From the NCBI GenBank assembly GCA_041652335.1, contig JBAZHL010000018.1, positions 1-13,120 of the forward strand: 13,120 bases of DNA. The letters are read 5' to 3'. The stretch comes from 2-01-FULL-49-10 sp041652335. GTDB taxonomy: Bacteria; Patescibacteriota; Kazan-3B-28; UBA10110. Made by a program: the position numbers and the translations under genes. Within the stretch, counting starts at the first letter, position 1, and each line of letters starts with the position of its first letter. The notes beneath the pieces are model-generated. The model did no database searches and had not been told where the DNA came from. It worked only from the letters and a program-made list of their open reading frames with translations. Of this stretch, positions 1 to 6,762 are shown piece after piece.

Positions 1-1
1 C

Positions 2-361
2 GATCTGCATATTAATGTTCCACTCATCTCATACGAAAAACTAACCGGCATCAGCGAATCTGAGTGTTCAACCGATATTCGTAACCGGGTAATGTCCGCG
101 TGTAGTATCCAACAATCCCGGTTCACCGGGACAGTCACCGCCAGCAACTCGGAGATGAATACCGAACAAGTAAAACAATACTGCCAGCTTTCCGAAGATA
201 GCCACCGACTGATGCGGGCAGCGGTCGATAAGATGAACCTATCCGGCCGCGGAGTTAACCGCACGCTTAAAGTCGCCCGCACAATTGCTGATTTAGCAAG
301 ATCGCCACAGATTACTGCAGTCCATATCGCCGAAGCTCTCAGCTACCGCCTCCAAAATTAA
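2..361 (+). CDS. comM: ComM/YifB family Mg chelatase-like ATPase, C-terminal part (5' end outside window)
   Basis: The frame is open from base 2 (DLHINVPLISYEKLTG...) and runs to a TAA at 359-361, so this is the last ~119 residues of a larger protein (the family is about 500 aa). What is visible matches the end of the family: the 'D-R-I-D-L-H' edge of the AAA+ core at the window start, then the Mg_chelatase C-terminal helical domain, with the characteristic stretch SGRGVNRTLKVARTIADLA and the closing 'H-I-x-E-A-L-x-Y-R' (HIAEALSYR). ComM is a hexameric helicase that promotes branch migration during natural transformation in Vibrio and Haemophilus. In other bacteria the role of YifB is less clear. 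The Walker motifs lie upstream and cannot be seen. An internal ATG at 92 is not the start, because homology continues upstream of it. Convergent with the minus-strand hydrolase gene; no plus-strand terminator with a T-tract is visible. Confidence 0.93.
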   Translation, partial: DLHINVPLISYEKLTGISESECSTDIRNRVMSACSIQQSRFTGTVTASNSEMNTEQVKQYCQLSEDSHRLMRAAVDKMNLSGRGVNRTLKVARTIADLARSPQITAVHIAEALSYRLQN

Positions 362-398
362 AAAAACGCCTGCCTCGCATAAAAGCAAAGGTAGGCGT
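360..398 (-). terminator. Intrinsic terminator of the MBL hydrolase gene
   Basis: On the minus strand, ACGCCTACCT (398-389) pairs with AGGCAGGCGT (375-366): ten pairs, one of them wobble. It is followed by a run of seven T (366-360). The hairpin lies just past the stop of the minus-strand gene and abuts the convergent comM stop. The plus strand has no T-run after the hairpin, so it probably acts in one direction. Confidence 0.8.
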
Positions 399-417
399 CG
401 GTAATGGTCTGGCCAAA

Positions 418-1275
418 TTAGGTAATGTCGTAGCAGACACCCTGCTTGGTCAGGCCAGCGAACCCTGTGAGATCTTGCTCGACGTGATTGTCGCCGTAAT
501 GCATCAGGCGCATTTTCGCTTTGATGTCAGCAGGCAACAGCCGCAGACTGTCCAAAGGGGCGTGCACTCCCCCTGGAAAGAATTGAGCATCGTGGAAGAT
601 CACCTCGGACCGTGGCCCATAGAGCCTAACGAGTTCCTCGTCGAACCGAGTATCGCCCGAAATGAACACCCGATCGTCAACAAATAGCCCGTAGCTGAGA
701 AACGAGGTCTCCCAGCTGGCGGCACTATCCGGAATGTGCTGAGTCCGGAACAGTTCGATGTGGATATCACCAACCTGAACTGTCCAGATCTCCCGTGGCT
801 GGTTGGTTTTCCAGGTCGGACGGATAACATCGAAGAAGTCGCCAAACTGCAGATGCCGCTTGGTCTCGACCTCCTCTTCGTTGTATTCCGAACCACCACG
901 GAGTGAGTAGTCCCACAGCGCTCGCTGGTATTCCTCGGTGATAACACAGGTTACCTTAGGCTTGTCGAGATAGCGACGACCAACATAACGGCCCATCAGC
1001 ATGACCGCCTCAAATCCGCCAATGTGGTCAGCGTGGGAGTGAGTGGGCAGCACCACTTCCAGGTCTGTCACCTTAAGGCCAGCGGTATCAAACAGCGCTT
1101 GTGGTCCAGTCATCCCGAAGTCCACCATAATGTGCGTGTCGCCCTTGACCAGCAGAAAGTTAGTCTGATACAGGGTCTGCGCAAAGGCCGACCCCACACC
1201 AATAAAAACTATCCGCAGGACTCCATCGGGCGCAGTCAGCGCCAATGGCTTAACGAGTTGATTAATTGTCAACAT
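418..1275 (-). CDS. Metallo-beta-lactamase-fold hydrolase (RNase Z-like branch)
   Basis: A 285-aa protein. The N-terminal beta strand 'LRIVFIGVGSAFA' is followed by the metal-binding signature H79-S-H-A-D83-H84 in PTHSHADHIGG. Further candidate ligands are His180 (RTQHIPDS), Asp208 (FISGDTRFD) and a late His (HYGDN, His259, or His238). This layout is that of the MBL superfamily closest to RNase Z and related metal-dependent hydrolases; the substrate cannot be read from sequence. There is no signal peptide. The frame extends upstream to 1350, but I chose ATG 1275 for two reasons. It has a strong Shine-Dalgarno AAGGAGGA five bases before it (1288-1281), and the predicted transcription start (about 1347) lies just inside the longer version. 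Monocistronic: it has its own promoter with a palindromic operator and its own terminator, which suggests ligand-responsive control by a regulator outside the window. Confidence 0.9.
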   Translation of the reverse strand: MLTINQLVKPLALTAPDGVLRIVFIGVGSAFAQTLYQTNFLLVKGDTHIMVDFGMTGPQALFDTAGLKVTDLEVVLPTHSHADHIGGFEAVMLMGRYVGRRYLDKPKVTCVITEEYQRALWDYSLRGGSEYNEEEVETKRHLQFGDFFDVIRPTWKTNQPREIWTVQVGDIHIELFRTQHIPDSAASWETSFLSYGLFVDDRVFISGDTRFDEELVRLYGPRSEVIFHDAQFFPGGVHAPLDSLRLLPADIKAKMRLMHYGDNHVEQDLTGFAGLTKQGVCYDIT

Positions 1276-1353
1276 GTGATTCCTCCTTGGGGGTGGTGAT
1301 AGTAGCTGTTGCCAGGGGTGCACCCCTGCAGGTCTCACAGAGCAAACCAAAGT

Positions 1354-1382
1354 ATCCTAACAATAATTGTTAGGAGCGTCAA
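1354..1382 (-). promoter_or_regulatory. Promoter of the MBL hydrolase gene
   Basis: On the minus strand TTGACG (1382-1377), 17 bases, then TAGGAT (1359-1354). The -35 matches consensus at five of six positions and the spacing is optimal. The predicted start near 1347 gives a leader of about 70 nt before ATG 1275. Confidence 0.7.
1356..1374. promoter_or_regulatory. Perfect palindromic operator in the MBL promoter
   Basis: CCTAACAATAATTGTTAGG is a 9-bp perfect inverted repeat around a single central A. It fills most of the -35/-10 spacer and overlaps the -10 box, where a bound dimer would block RNA polymerase. Size and TAACAAT/ATTGTTA half-sites resemble MarR-family operators; the regulator itself is not identified in the window. 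Confidence 0.65.
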
Positions 1383-1403
1383 GACTATTTGCAGGGCAAG
1401 CCG

Positions 1404-1697
1404 TTAAAACATTTTGCCGACCAAATTGGCCAACACCGCGCCAAAGGCGGTGTGTTCTGCCAACAAGTTTAGTCCGATCAACGCAGCCACCATCACGACC
1501 AGCAGGATAAACAGCATCAGCAGGTCGCGCTTAACGTAACCGTGATGGGGCGATACTGTCGCCACCTGACCATGGGTAATGGCAGACTGGGCAACGGTAG
1601 CTTGCGACACACCGATTGGCTGACTAACGTTAGCTGATTGATACAGGTTCTGCAATCTTTGCAGTTCCCGTGCGGCTTTTTTCGCTTTCTTACTCAT
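1404..1697 (-). CDS. Small single-pass membrane protein, uncharacterised
   Basis: A 97-aa protein starting MSKKAKKAARELQRLQ. It has a basic, probably helical N-terminus (residues 1-20), a polar Ser/Thr/Gln/Val-rich linker with repeated V-S-Q/A-T-V units, and one clear hydrophobic span (DLLMLFILLVVMVAALIGLNLL, roughly residues 57-78) near the C-terminus. By the positive-inside rule the basic N-terminus should stay in the cytoplasm. The frame could start further upstream at 1748. ATG 1697 is preferred because a TGGTATAAT extended -10 box ends exactly six bases before it, and an upstream start would lie outside such a transcript. There is no Shine-Dalgarno, consistent with a leaderless mRNA. The product family is not recognised. 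Confidence 0.75.
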   Translation of the reverse strand: MSKKAKKAARELQRLQNLYQSANVSQPIGVSQATVAQSAITHGQVATVSPHHGYVKRDLLMLFILLVVMVAALIGLNLLAEHTAFGAVLANLVGKMF

Positions 1698-1703
1698 ACC
1701 GAG

Positions 1704-1712
1704 ATTATACCA
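1704..1712 (-). promoter_or_regulatory. Extended -10 promoter giving a leaderless mRNA
   Basis: TGG+TATAAT (1712-1704) is a perfect extended -10 element. Six bases (CTCGGT) separate it from ATG 1697, so transcription would start at or next to the start codon. No -35 is visible. The TAA stop of the upstream gene (1705-1707) lies inside this -10 box. Confidence 0.65.
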
Positions 1713-2364
1713 CACCCCCAAGAGCATACCGACTGATGGGACAAACAATCGTTGTGGTATCTTCTGTCCTGATAAGTAGACAGGTGAGTATGCCCTGCCC
1801 CTTCCAACCTATGGCATCGTAGTCCACTGGTGATAATTTGATTGATACTACGCCAGCCCCTGGTTTTATTGGATTAGCAGCGATTTTCTCATAAATTTTC
1901 CTCGCCTTATTGCTTAGTGTTGATAACGGTGGGAATGTTATTGGCACGTCACTGATAATCTCGATGAGGTGATCCACCCAGGTTGCCCAAATGCCATTGT
2001 CGTCCAAGTGATTCGCCACTCCTTCCGCATTGAGAAATGCCAATAATTGGGAGTGGAGTTGATCAAATCCAATGGCTTGAGTCAACGGATCTAATACGTT
2101 TGCCGTTCCCTTCAGGCCTCCGACCTGAACTAAAACATCGTTGATTGTTGCCAGGGTTCTGAGCCCCGCAATCGACTGGTCGATCTTTGTGTGTGCCGTC
2201 CAGTTACAAAACAGGTTAAGAGTTGAGTAGCTGGCCCGATCTTTATCGACCATCAGCTCCATCGATTTCCTAACCAATATCATAAAAGACCTAACCTCGT
2301 CTTCATTAACGGTAATACCTTTACCGGAGATATGCTGCATTTTTTTAACCATCTGATCTATCAT
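1705..2364 (-). CDS. Uncharacterised 219-aa protein
   Basis: A soluble-looking protein with no signal peptide and no strong membrane span. It begins MIDQMVKKMQHISGKG and appears mostly helical in its first two thirds. The last 60 residues look like beta strands (VVSIKLSPVDYDAIG, GILTCLLIRTEDTTTIVCPIS). No catalytic motif or known family was recognised. The amino-acid make-up is normal for a coded protein and the frame is long and unbroken, so it is probably a real gene. ATG 2364 is the first start after a TGTTATAAT extended -10 box at 2397-2389, giving a leader of about 20 nt without a clear ribosome-binding site. It ends inside the promoter of the next minus-strand gene, so the two are packed without a gap. 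Confidence 0.7.
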   Translation of the reverse strand: MIDQMVKKMQHISGKGITVNEDEVRSFMILVRKSMELMVDKDRASYSTLNLFCNWTAHTKIDQSIAGLRTLATINDVLVQVGGLKGTANVLDPLTQAIGFDQLHSQLLAFLNAEGVANHLDDNGIWATWVDHLIEIISDVPITFPPLSTLSNKARKIYEKIAANPIKPGAGVVSIKLSPVDYDAIGWKGQGILTCLLIRTEDTTTIVCPISRYALGGVV

Positions 2365-2388
2365 TGCGTTGCTTTATGCTAAGGGTAC

Positions 2389-2397
2389 ATTATAACA
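2389..2397 (-). promoter_or_regulatory. Extended -10 promoter upstream of the 219-aa gene
   Basis: TGT+TATAAT on the minus strand (2397-2389), with no convincing -35 at the usual distance. The start codon follows 24 bases after the -10 box. Confidence 0.5.
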
Positions 2398-2446
2398 AAC
2401 TGAGCTCTGCAGCTCCCGCCATCGGAGGAGGGGCGTGCTGAAATGA

Positions 2447-2561
2447 GCTAAATCTCGAGTGGGCGGAGGCACTTGTTTGAGGAGCGTCAGCGACGAGTTG
2501 TGCCGGGAGCGCCCAGAGATTTAGCCATTGAATAGCCCCGACGACTGGCGAGCGACTTTGG
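2447..2561 (+). repeat. Structured dispersed repeat, copy 1 (nested inverted repeats)
   Basis: Nested arms: GCTAAATCTC (2447-2456) with GAGATTTAGC (2516-2525), TGGGCG (2460-2465) with CGCCCA (2510-2515), and GGCAC (2468-2472) with GTGCC (2500-2504). The apex contains CGTC-AGC-GACG. A tail (GAATAGC ... CGACTGGCG, 2530-2550) follows. The central 20 bases and the tail recur at 7446-7563 on the other strand. No coding capacity is apparent. The stretch 2395-2610 holds no gene that I can support. Confidence 0.65.
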
Positions 2562-2611
2562 TTACTTTCCTCGGAAAAGTAACAATTAAGTTAAGAATTG
2601 ATGTTTAGGTC

Positions 2612-2638
2612 TGGATTCCCGCCTGCGCGGGAATGACG
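2612..2638. repeat. Short dispersed palindrome, TTCCCG/CGGGAA type
   Basis: TGGATTCCCGCC-TGC-GCGGGAATGACG is an almost perfect hairpin. A copy differing by one base in the loop lies at 3242-3268, and a degenerate one at 7261-7285. It belongs to the 'GTCATTCCCG...CGGGAATCCA' family of intergenic repeats, which occurs in many bacterial genomes. Confidence 0.75.
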
Positions 2639-2674
2639 CTTACGGTGGGTATTTGCCCCGAAGGGACCCCTTCC

Positions 2675-2708
2675 GGGGGCTGGTGGGGAGAGTGGCGGTA
2701 CTCTCCCA
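2675..2708. other. Hairpin 3' of the rRNA terminator
   Basis: GGGAGAGT (2684-2691) and ACTCTCCC (2698-2705) form an eight-pair stem around GGCGGT. Upstream, CCCCGAAGGG and CCCTTCCGGGG (about 2656-2679) can form a second, bulged stem. Neither has a T-tract, so they may be RNA-stabilising structures or repeat debris. Confidence 0.4.
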
Positions 2709-2710
2709 TG

Positions 2711-2737
2711 AAAAAATCCCCCTTTAGGGGGGATTTT
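2711..2737 (-). terminator. Intrinsic terminator of the 23S-5S rRNA unit
   Basis: On the minus strand AAAATCCCCCC-TAAA-GGGGGATTTTTT: a GC-rich stem extended by A-T pairs and ending in six T. It lies nine bases past the 3' end of the 5S gene. Confidence 0.85.
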
Positions 2738-2745
2738 CCCAAAAT

Positions 2746-2855
2746 TTGGCAACGACCTACTTTCACAACCCGCAGGTTACTATCATCGGCGCTGAAGGGC
2801 TTAACTGCTGTGTTCGGGATGGGAACAGGTGTGGCCCCTTCGCGAGAGTCACCAA
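2746..2855 (-). rRNA. rrf: 5S ribosomal RNA
   Basis: The minus strand carries the conserved 5S core 'CCCATCCCGAACACAGCAG' and 'GCGCCGATGATAGTA', which align with the corresponding parts of E. coli 5S. The ends were set by helix I: TTGGTGAC at the 5' end pairs fully, with two wobbles, with GTTGCCAA at the 3' end. This gives 110 nt. It lies 474 bases downstream of 23S, an unusually long spacer that holds a protein gene. Confidence 0.93.
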
Positions 2856-2907
2856 GTCCTGCTTCTCTGGGGGAAGAGAAGCAGAACTCGACTACCCTCG
2901 CGGTAGA

Positions 2908-3213
2908 TTATTTCTTGTCTAATAACTCGCGCAGCTTTTTTAGGTTCTCCTCCATTGAGAGGAACACCTGAACAAACTCGGCTGCTGCAAAGAAGATGAT
3001 GCCGTAAAGTACGCCGCCGATCAGCAGGACTAACGCGGATAACCACGCCGAATCATACGGTGAGGCAACTCCGGCCTGAGCCACAATGTTAGGGAACGCT
3101 ATCCAGATAACGGCTAAAACTAATCCGCCTAACAGACTAACCCAAGCTAAGATCCAAAGCAACAAGCTAAAGGTCTTTAGCATCCTGAATCTGCTGAGTT
3201 TTTCTTTCTTCAT
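2908..3213 (-). CDS. Small two-pass membrane protein encoded in the 23S-5S spacer
   Basis: A 101-aa protein with a basic N-terminus (MKKEKLSRFRMLK), two hydrophobic segments (about residues 14-40 and 57-80) and a charged amphipathic C-terminal helix (EENLKKLRELLDKK). The general shape, two membrane helices followed by a '(M/I)EEN' helical tail, resembles small uncharacterised inner-membrane proteins, but I cannot assign a family. The gene is co-oriented with the rRNAs and lies entirely between them. It has no Shine-Dalgarno. A TGG+TAAACT extended -10-like box (3228-3220) ends six bases before the ATG, the same geometry as the membrane-protein gene at 1697. It may therefore be transcribed as its own leaderless message besides being part of the rRNA precursor. 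The stop is 52 bases before 5S. Confidence 0.75.
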   Translation of the reverse strand: MKKEKLSRFRMLKTFSLLLWILAWVSLLGGLVLAVIWIAFPNIVAQAGVASPYDSAWLSALVLLIGGVLYGIIFFAAAEFVQVFLSMEENLKKLRELLDKK

Positions 3214-3219
3214 GTTTTT

Positions 3220-3228
3220 AGTTTACCA
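3220..3228 (-). promoter_or_regulatory. Candidate leaderless promoter of the spacer gene
   Basis: TGG+TAAACT on the minus strand followed by AAAAAC and ATG 3213. The -10 box is weaker than TATAAT, but the TG element and the six-base distance repeat what is seen before 1697 and 11772. Confidence 0.4.
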
Positions 3229-3241
3229 CAGAAATAACTTT

Positions 3242-3268
3242 TGGATTCCCGCCTTCGCGGGAATGACG
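3242..3268. repeat. Short dispersed palindrome inside the rRNA spacer
   Basis: TGGATTCCCGCC-TTC-GCGGGAATGACG, one base different from the copy at 2612-2638. It sits between the 23S processing stem and the promoter of the spacer gene, so it would be transcribed within the rRNA precursor. Confidence 0.75.
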
Positions 3269-3275
3269 GGTGGGA

Positions 3276-3322
3276 AAGAAATGTACGTTTCTTATGATCG
3301 CCGATTAAGAGACAAGCTCTTG
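3276..3322 (-). other. 23S processing stem, 3' arm
   Basis: This arm is complementary to 6418-6462 over about 45 bases with only a few mismatches or bulges. Both flanks share, on one strand, AAGAAATGT, CGTTTCTT, TGATCGCCGATTAAGA and AAGCTCTTG. In the precursor RNA the two would pair and bring the 23S ends together, as the RNase III processing stalks of other bacteria do. Confidence 0.85.
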
Positions 3323-3608
3323 GAAGTAAGTCAAGTGATCGGATTATTAGTACAACTCGGCTGAACGCATTACTGCGCTTACACCTGTTGCCTATCAACC
3401 AAGTAGTCTACTTGGATCCTTATTTCCTTGCGGAAAGGGAAATTTATCTTGAGGTTGGCTTCACACTTAGATGCTTTCAGCGTTTATCCAATCCGAACAT
3501 AGCTACCCAGCACTGCCCTTGGTAGAACAACTGGTATACCAGCGGTCCGTTCGCTTCGGTCCTCTCGTACTAGAAGCGACTCCCCTCAAATTTCCTACGT
3601 CAACAGCA

Positions 3609-3664
<56 letters not shown>

Positions 3665-4253
3665 TGGCGAACAGCCAAACCCTTGGAACCTGCTCCAGCT
3701 CCAGGATGCGACGGGCCGACATCGAGGTGCCAAACCGGGTCGTCGATGTGGACTCTTGGACCCGATAAGCCTGTTATCCCCGGGGTAACTTTTATCTGTT
3801 GAGCTTCGGCGCACCCATGTGCAACCGTCGGATCACTATATCCTGCTTTCGCATCTGCTTGACTTATAGGTCTCGCAGTTAAGCTCCCATATACTATTGC
3901 GCTATCACACCGGTTTCCATTCGGTGCTAGGGAACCTTTGAACGCCTCCGTTACTCTTTGGGAGGCAACCGCCCCAGTTAAACTACCCATCAAACACTGT
4001 CCCCATACCAGATAATGGCACGGGTTAGAATCAAGCAAGAGCGAGGGTGGTATTTCAACGGTGACTCCACCTCGACTAGCGTCGAAGCTTCTACGTCTCC
4101 CACCTATCCTACACACACAAGCACTTAATTCAATATCAGATTGTAGTAAAGCTCCACGGGGTCTTTTTGTCTTGCTGCTGATATCCGGCATCTTCACCGG
4201 CAATGTAGTTTCACCGAGTCCCTCGTTGAGACAGTCTTCAGACCGTTCCGCTA

Positions 4254-4321
<68 letters not shown>

Positions 4322-4659
4322 ATTCACCAGGGCTTAATTTTCCAGCTTTGTTCCGGTAAACCGGAACTAACCAGTCCACGTGACCTTCTGGCATTGGGCA
4401 AGCGTCAGTCCCTATACATCCTCTTTCGAGTTGGCAGAGACCTGTGTTTTTGCTAAACAGTCGCCTGAAGTCTTTTGCTGTGGCCCCAATTGCTTGGGGC
4501 AGTCCTTATCCCTAAGTTACGGACGCTATTTTGCCGAGTTCCTTAACGAGGGTTCTCTCGATCGCCTTGGTCTACTCGACCCACCCACCTGTGTCGGTTT
4601 GCGGTACGAGTGCTGATTGTTCTCGCTTAGAGGATTTTCCAGTCAGTTTGGCTCAGTTA

Positions 4660-4725
4660 AATTGCCTGCCGGCAAGCCGGCAAACTTTCCATCACTGATC
4701 GCAGTTCGTCCGATAAATCGGACAG
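4660..4725 (-). other. 23S variable region with two short palindromes
   Basis: This region contains TGCCGGC-AA-GCCGGCA (about 4666-4682) and GTCCGATAAATCGGAC (4708-4723). Compared with my recollection of E. coli 23S, it is about 30 nt longer between the conserved GCAAATCC and CCTCTAAGC blocks. It lies in a helix that tolerates length change. Confidence 0.5.
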
Positions 4726-4810
4726 ATCTCCCGGATTTGCCAAAGAGATCCCACTAACAGCTTAGACGGGCAAACCTATACCCGCTCAACTTACCATCCT
4801 GCGTCCCCCC

Positions 4811-4905
4811 ATAGCTAGGCGCGCTGCATCTACAACCAAGTGTCCATCCCGATAAATCGGAACGACCTCCTTAGCGTAGAACGCAACGAACCTGGGGCGA
4901 ACAAA
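4811..4905 (-). other. 23S expansion segment near helix 58 (domain III)
   Basis: Between the conserved blocks CCTGTACT and GGGGGGACG, E. coli has about 15 nt, whereas this gene has about 100. The insert is closed by CCCC/GGGG (about 4807-4810 and 4904-4907) and contains CCGATAAATCGG (4849-4860), a motif also present at 4710-4721. It has no long open frame and no intron signature, so it is most likely retained as an rRNA helix extension. Confidence 0.6.
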
Positions 4906-5231
4906 CAGCAGTACAGGAATATTAACCTGTTATCCATCGCCTACGCCTTGCGGCCTCGGCTTAGGTCTGACTAACCCTGAGATGATTAACATAGCCCAGG
5001 AAACCTTGGGTTTACGGCGCGCAGGTTTTTCACCTGCGTTAATACGTTACTCGTGCCAACATTCTCACTTCTGCCCGCTCCACCACACCTTACGGTGCAA
5101 CTTCACAGCCGGACAGAACGCTCTCCTACCACCACGCTAAAAGCGTGATTCGTAACTTCGGTGCTAGGCTTGAGCCCCGTTAATTTTGGGCGCGAACACA
5201 CGTCGACCAGTGAGCTGTTACGCTATCTTTA

Positions 5232-5262
<31 letters not shown>

Positions 5263-5839
5263 TTGTCTATGTGCCCTCACTTCCTTTAACACTTAGCCTA
5301 GACTGAGGGACCTTAGTTGACGATCTGGGCTTTTCCCCTCTCGACAATGGCGCTTAGCCGTCACTGTCTGACTCCCATGCTATTGACTCACAAGTATTCG
5401 GAGTTTAATTGGACGCGGTACGGTTACCCGCCCGAATCCATTCAGTAGCTCTACCACTTGGAGGAACACATGAGGCTATACCTCAATATATTTCGGAGAG
5501 AACCAGCTATCTCCGGGTTCGATTGGAATTTCTCCGCTAATCACAGTTCATCCCCTCACTTTTCAACGTAAGTGGGTGCGGCCCTCCACTGCTTTTTAGG
5601 GCAGCTTCAGCCTGACCATAATTAGATCACCCGGTTTCGGGTCTAATCCTAGCAACTTAAACGCGCTATTAACACTCGCTTTCGCTTCGGCTCCGTCCTC
5701 TAACGGGACTTAACCTTGCTACTAAGATTAACTCGTTGGCTCATTCTACAAAAGGCACGCCGTCACCAGCCTTGCGGCCGGCTCCGACTCTTAGACGGGC
5801 TATTGGTTTCAGGTACTATTTCACTCCCCTCATCGGGGG

Positions 5840-5879
<40 letters not shown>

Positions 5880-6417
5880 GAGAATTAGTATTTAGCCTTA
5901 CCAGATGGTCCTGGCAATTTCCGACAGAATTTCACGGGTTCCGTCGTACTTAAGTTTGGTTACTCGGAGTTATTTCTCTTTCGCGTACGGGACTATCACC
6001 CGCTATGGTGGCTTTTTCCAAAGACCTTCTGCTAGAAAAATAATTTCTTACTCCTGACTTGCTCTACAGATCAAGATGTAACGACTTATAACCCTCTTGT
6101 TGCAAGGCCTGTAGGCTTTAACACAACAAGAGTTTAGGCCCTTCCCTTTTCGCTCGCCGCTACTAAGGGAATAAACATTTGTTCTCTCTTCCTCATGGTA
6201 CTAAGATGTTTCAGTTCCCATGGTTCCCTCTCGCAAATCTATGTATTCAATCTGCAAGTGATATATGTTCCCATATACCGGATTGCTCCATTCGGACATC
6301 CCCGGATCAAAGGTTGCTTGACACCTACCCGAGGCTTATCGCAGTCTGCTACGTCCTTCATCGGCTAATTCTCCCAAGGCATTCACCAATAGCCCTTGAG
6401 TAACTTGACTCTGTTCT

Positions 6418-6462
6418 CAAGAGCTTAGTCTTAATCGGCGATCACAAGAAACGACATTTCTT
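6418..6462 (-). other. 23S processing stem, 5' arm
   Basis: The partner of 3276-3322. It lies 9 to 53 bases before the mature 5' end of 23S. Confidence 0.85.
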
Positions 6463-6496
6463 ATGATTGATTTTTGTTATTTTGTGGCTTTACTGC

Positions 6497-6512
6497 AAAT
6501 TGTTAAGTTGCA
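6497..6512 (-). promoter_or_regulatory. Possible boxA-like antitermination signal of the rRNA leader
   Basis: TGCAACTTAACAATTT on the minus strand matches the E. coli rrn leader boxA region (TGCTCTTTAACAATTT) at all positions except three in the core. The position, about 90 bases before 23S, is right. The mismatches fall in the most conserved part of boxA, so this may be chance. No convincing -35/-10 pair for the rRNA unit was found between here and 6552. Confidence 0.3.
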
Positions 6513-6551
6513 CGCAAGTTCAAATACAAAAAGTGGAACCAGAATCTGAGT

Positions 6552-6575
6552 AAAAAAATAAGGGCCTCAGCCCTT
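6552..6575 (-). terminator. Intrinsic terminator upstream of the rRNA leader
   Basis: On the minus strand AAGGGC-TGAG-GCCCTT is followed by A and seven T (6558-6552). It would end transcripts from the promoter at 6763-6791 before they reach 23S, unless they are antiterminated. Confidence 0.7.
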
Positions 6576-6756
6576 TACTTTTTAAAAAGGCGGAGCAAAT
6601 TACTCTCTAAACCAGACGGATTTTAAATACAACGACACCAAGCTAAAACTGTTAAAAATAGCTGTGATAGTCTGTGTTGTGTTCAAGATTGATTTGATCT
6701 TAAAATCTATTCGTTTTGTTTGCTTTTGCATAATATCAGAGGTGTTTCGGCAATGC
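6552..6756 (-). ncRNA. Candidate ~200-nt transcription unit of unknown type (small RNA or small ORF)
   Basis: A near-consensus promoter (6763-6791) and an intrinsic terminator (6552-6575) delimit a transcript of about 205 nt. I tried to fit it to tmRNA, RNase P RNA, 4.5S and 6S RNA and saw none of their conserved sequences. An open frame to 6600 exists: from ATG at about 6729 it would give a 43-aa basic peptide (MQKQTKRIDFKIKS...) without a ribosome-binding site. The longer 70-aa reading from 6812 would start upstream of the promoter. It is therefore either a structured or regulatory RNA, a small protein gene, or the start of the rRNA leader if the terminator is read through. Nothing else was recognised in 6463-6902 besides the sites listed. 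Confidence 0.3.
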
Positions 6757-6762
6757 AATAGT

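Noticed and set aside
1276..1350. 25-codon N-terminal extension of the MBL hydrolase
   Set aside because: The predicted transcription start lies at about this extension's first codons, while ATG 1275 has a strong Shine-Dalgarno and begins the recognisable domain.
418..2364. The minus-strand trio as a single operon
   Set aside because: Each gene has its own promoter-like sequence, and the functions show no link, so separate transcription is more likely.
2633..3046. Frames of 112 (+) and 65 (-) codons across the 5S gene and spacer
   Set aside because: They overlap 5S, its terminator or the spacer membrane gene in other frames, and the products look like translated repeats and rRNA.
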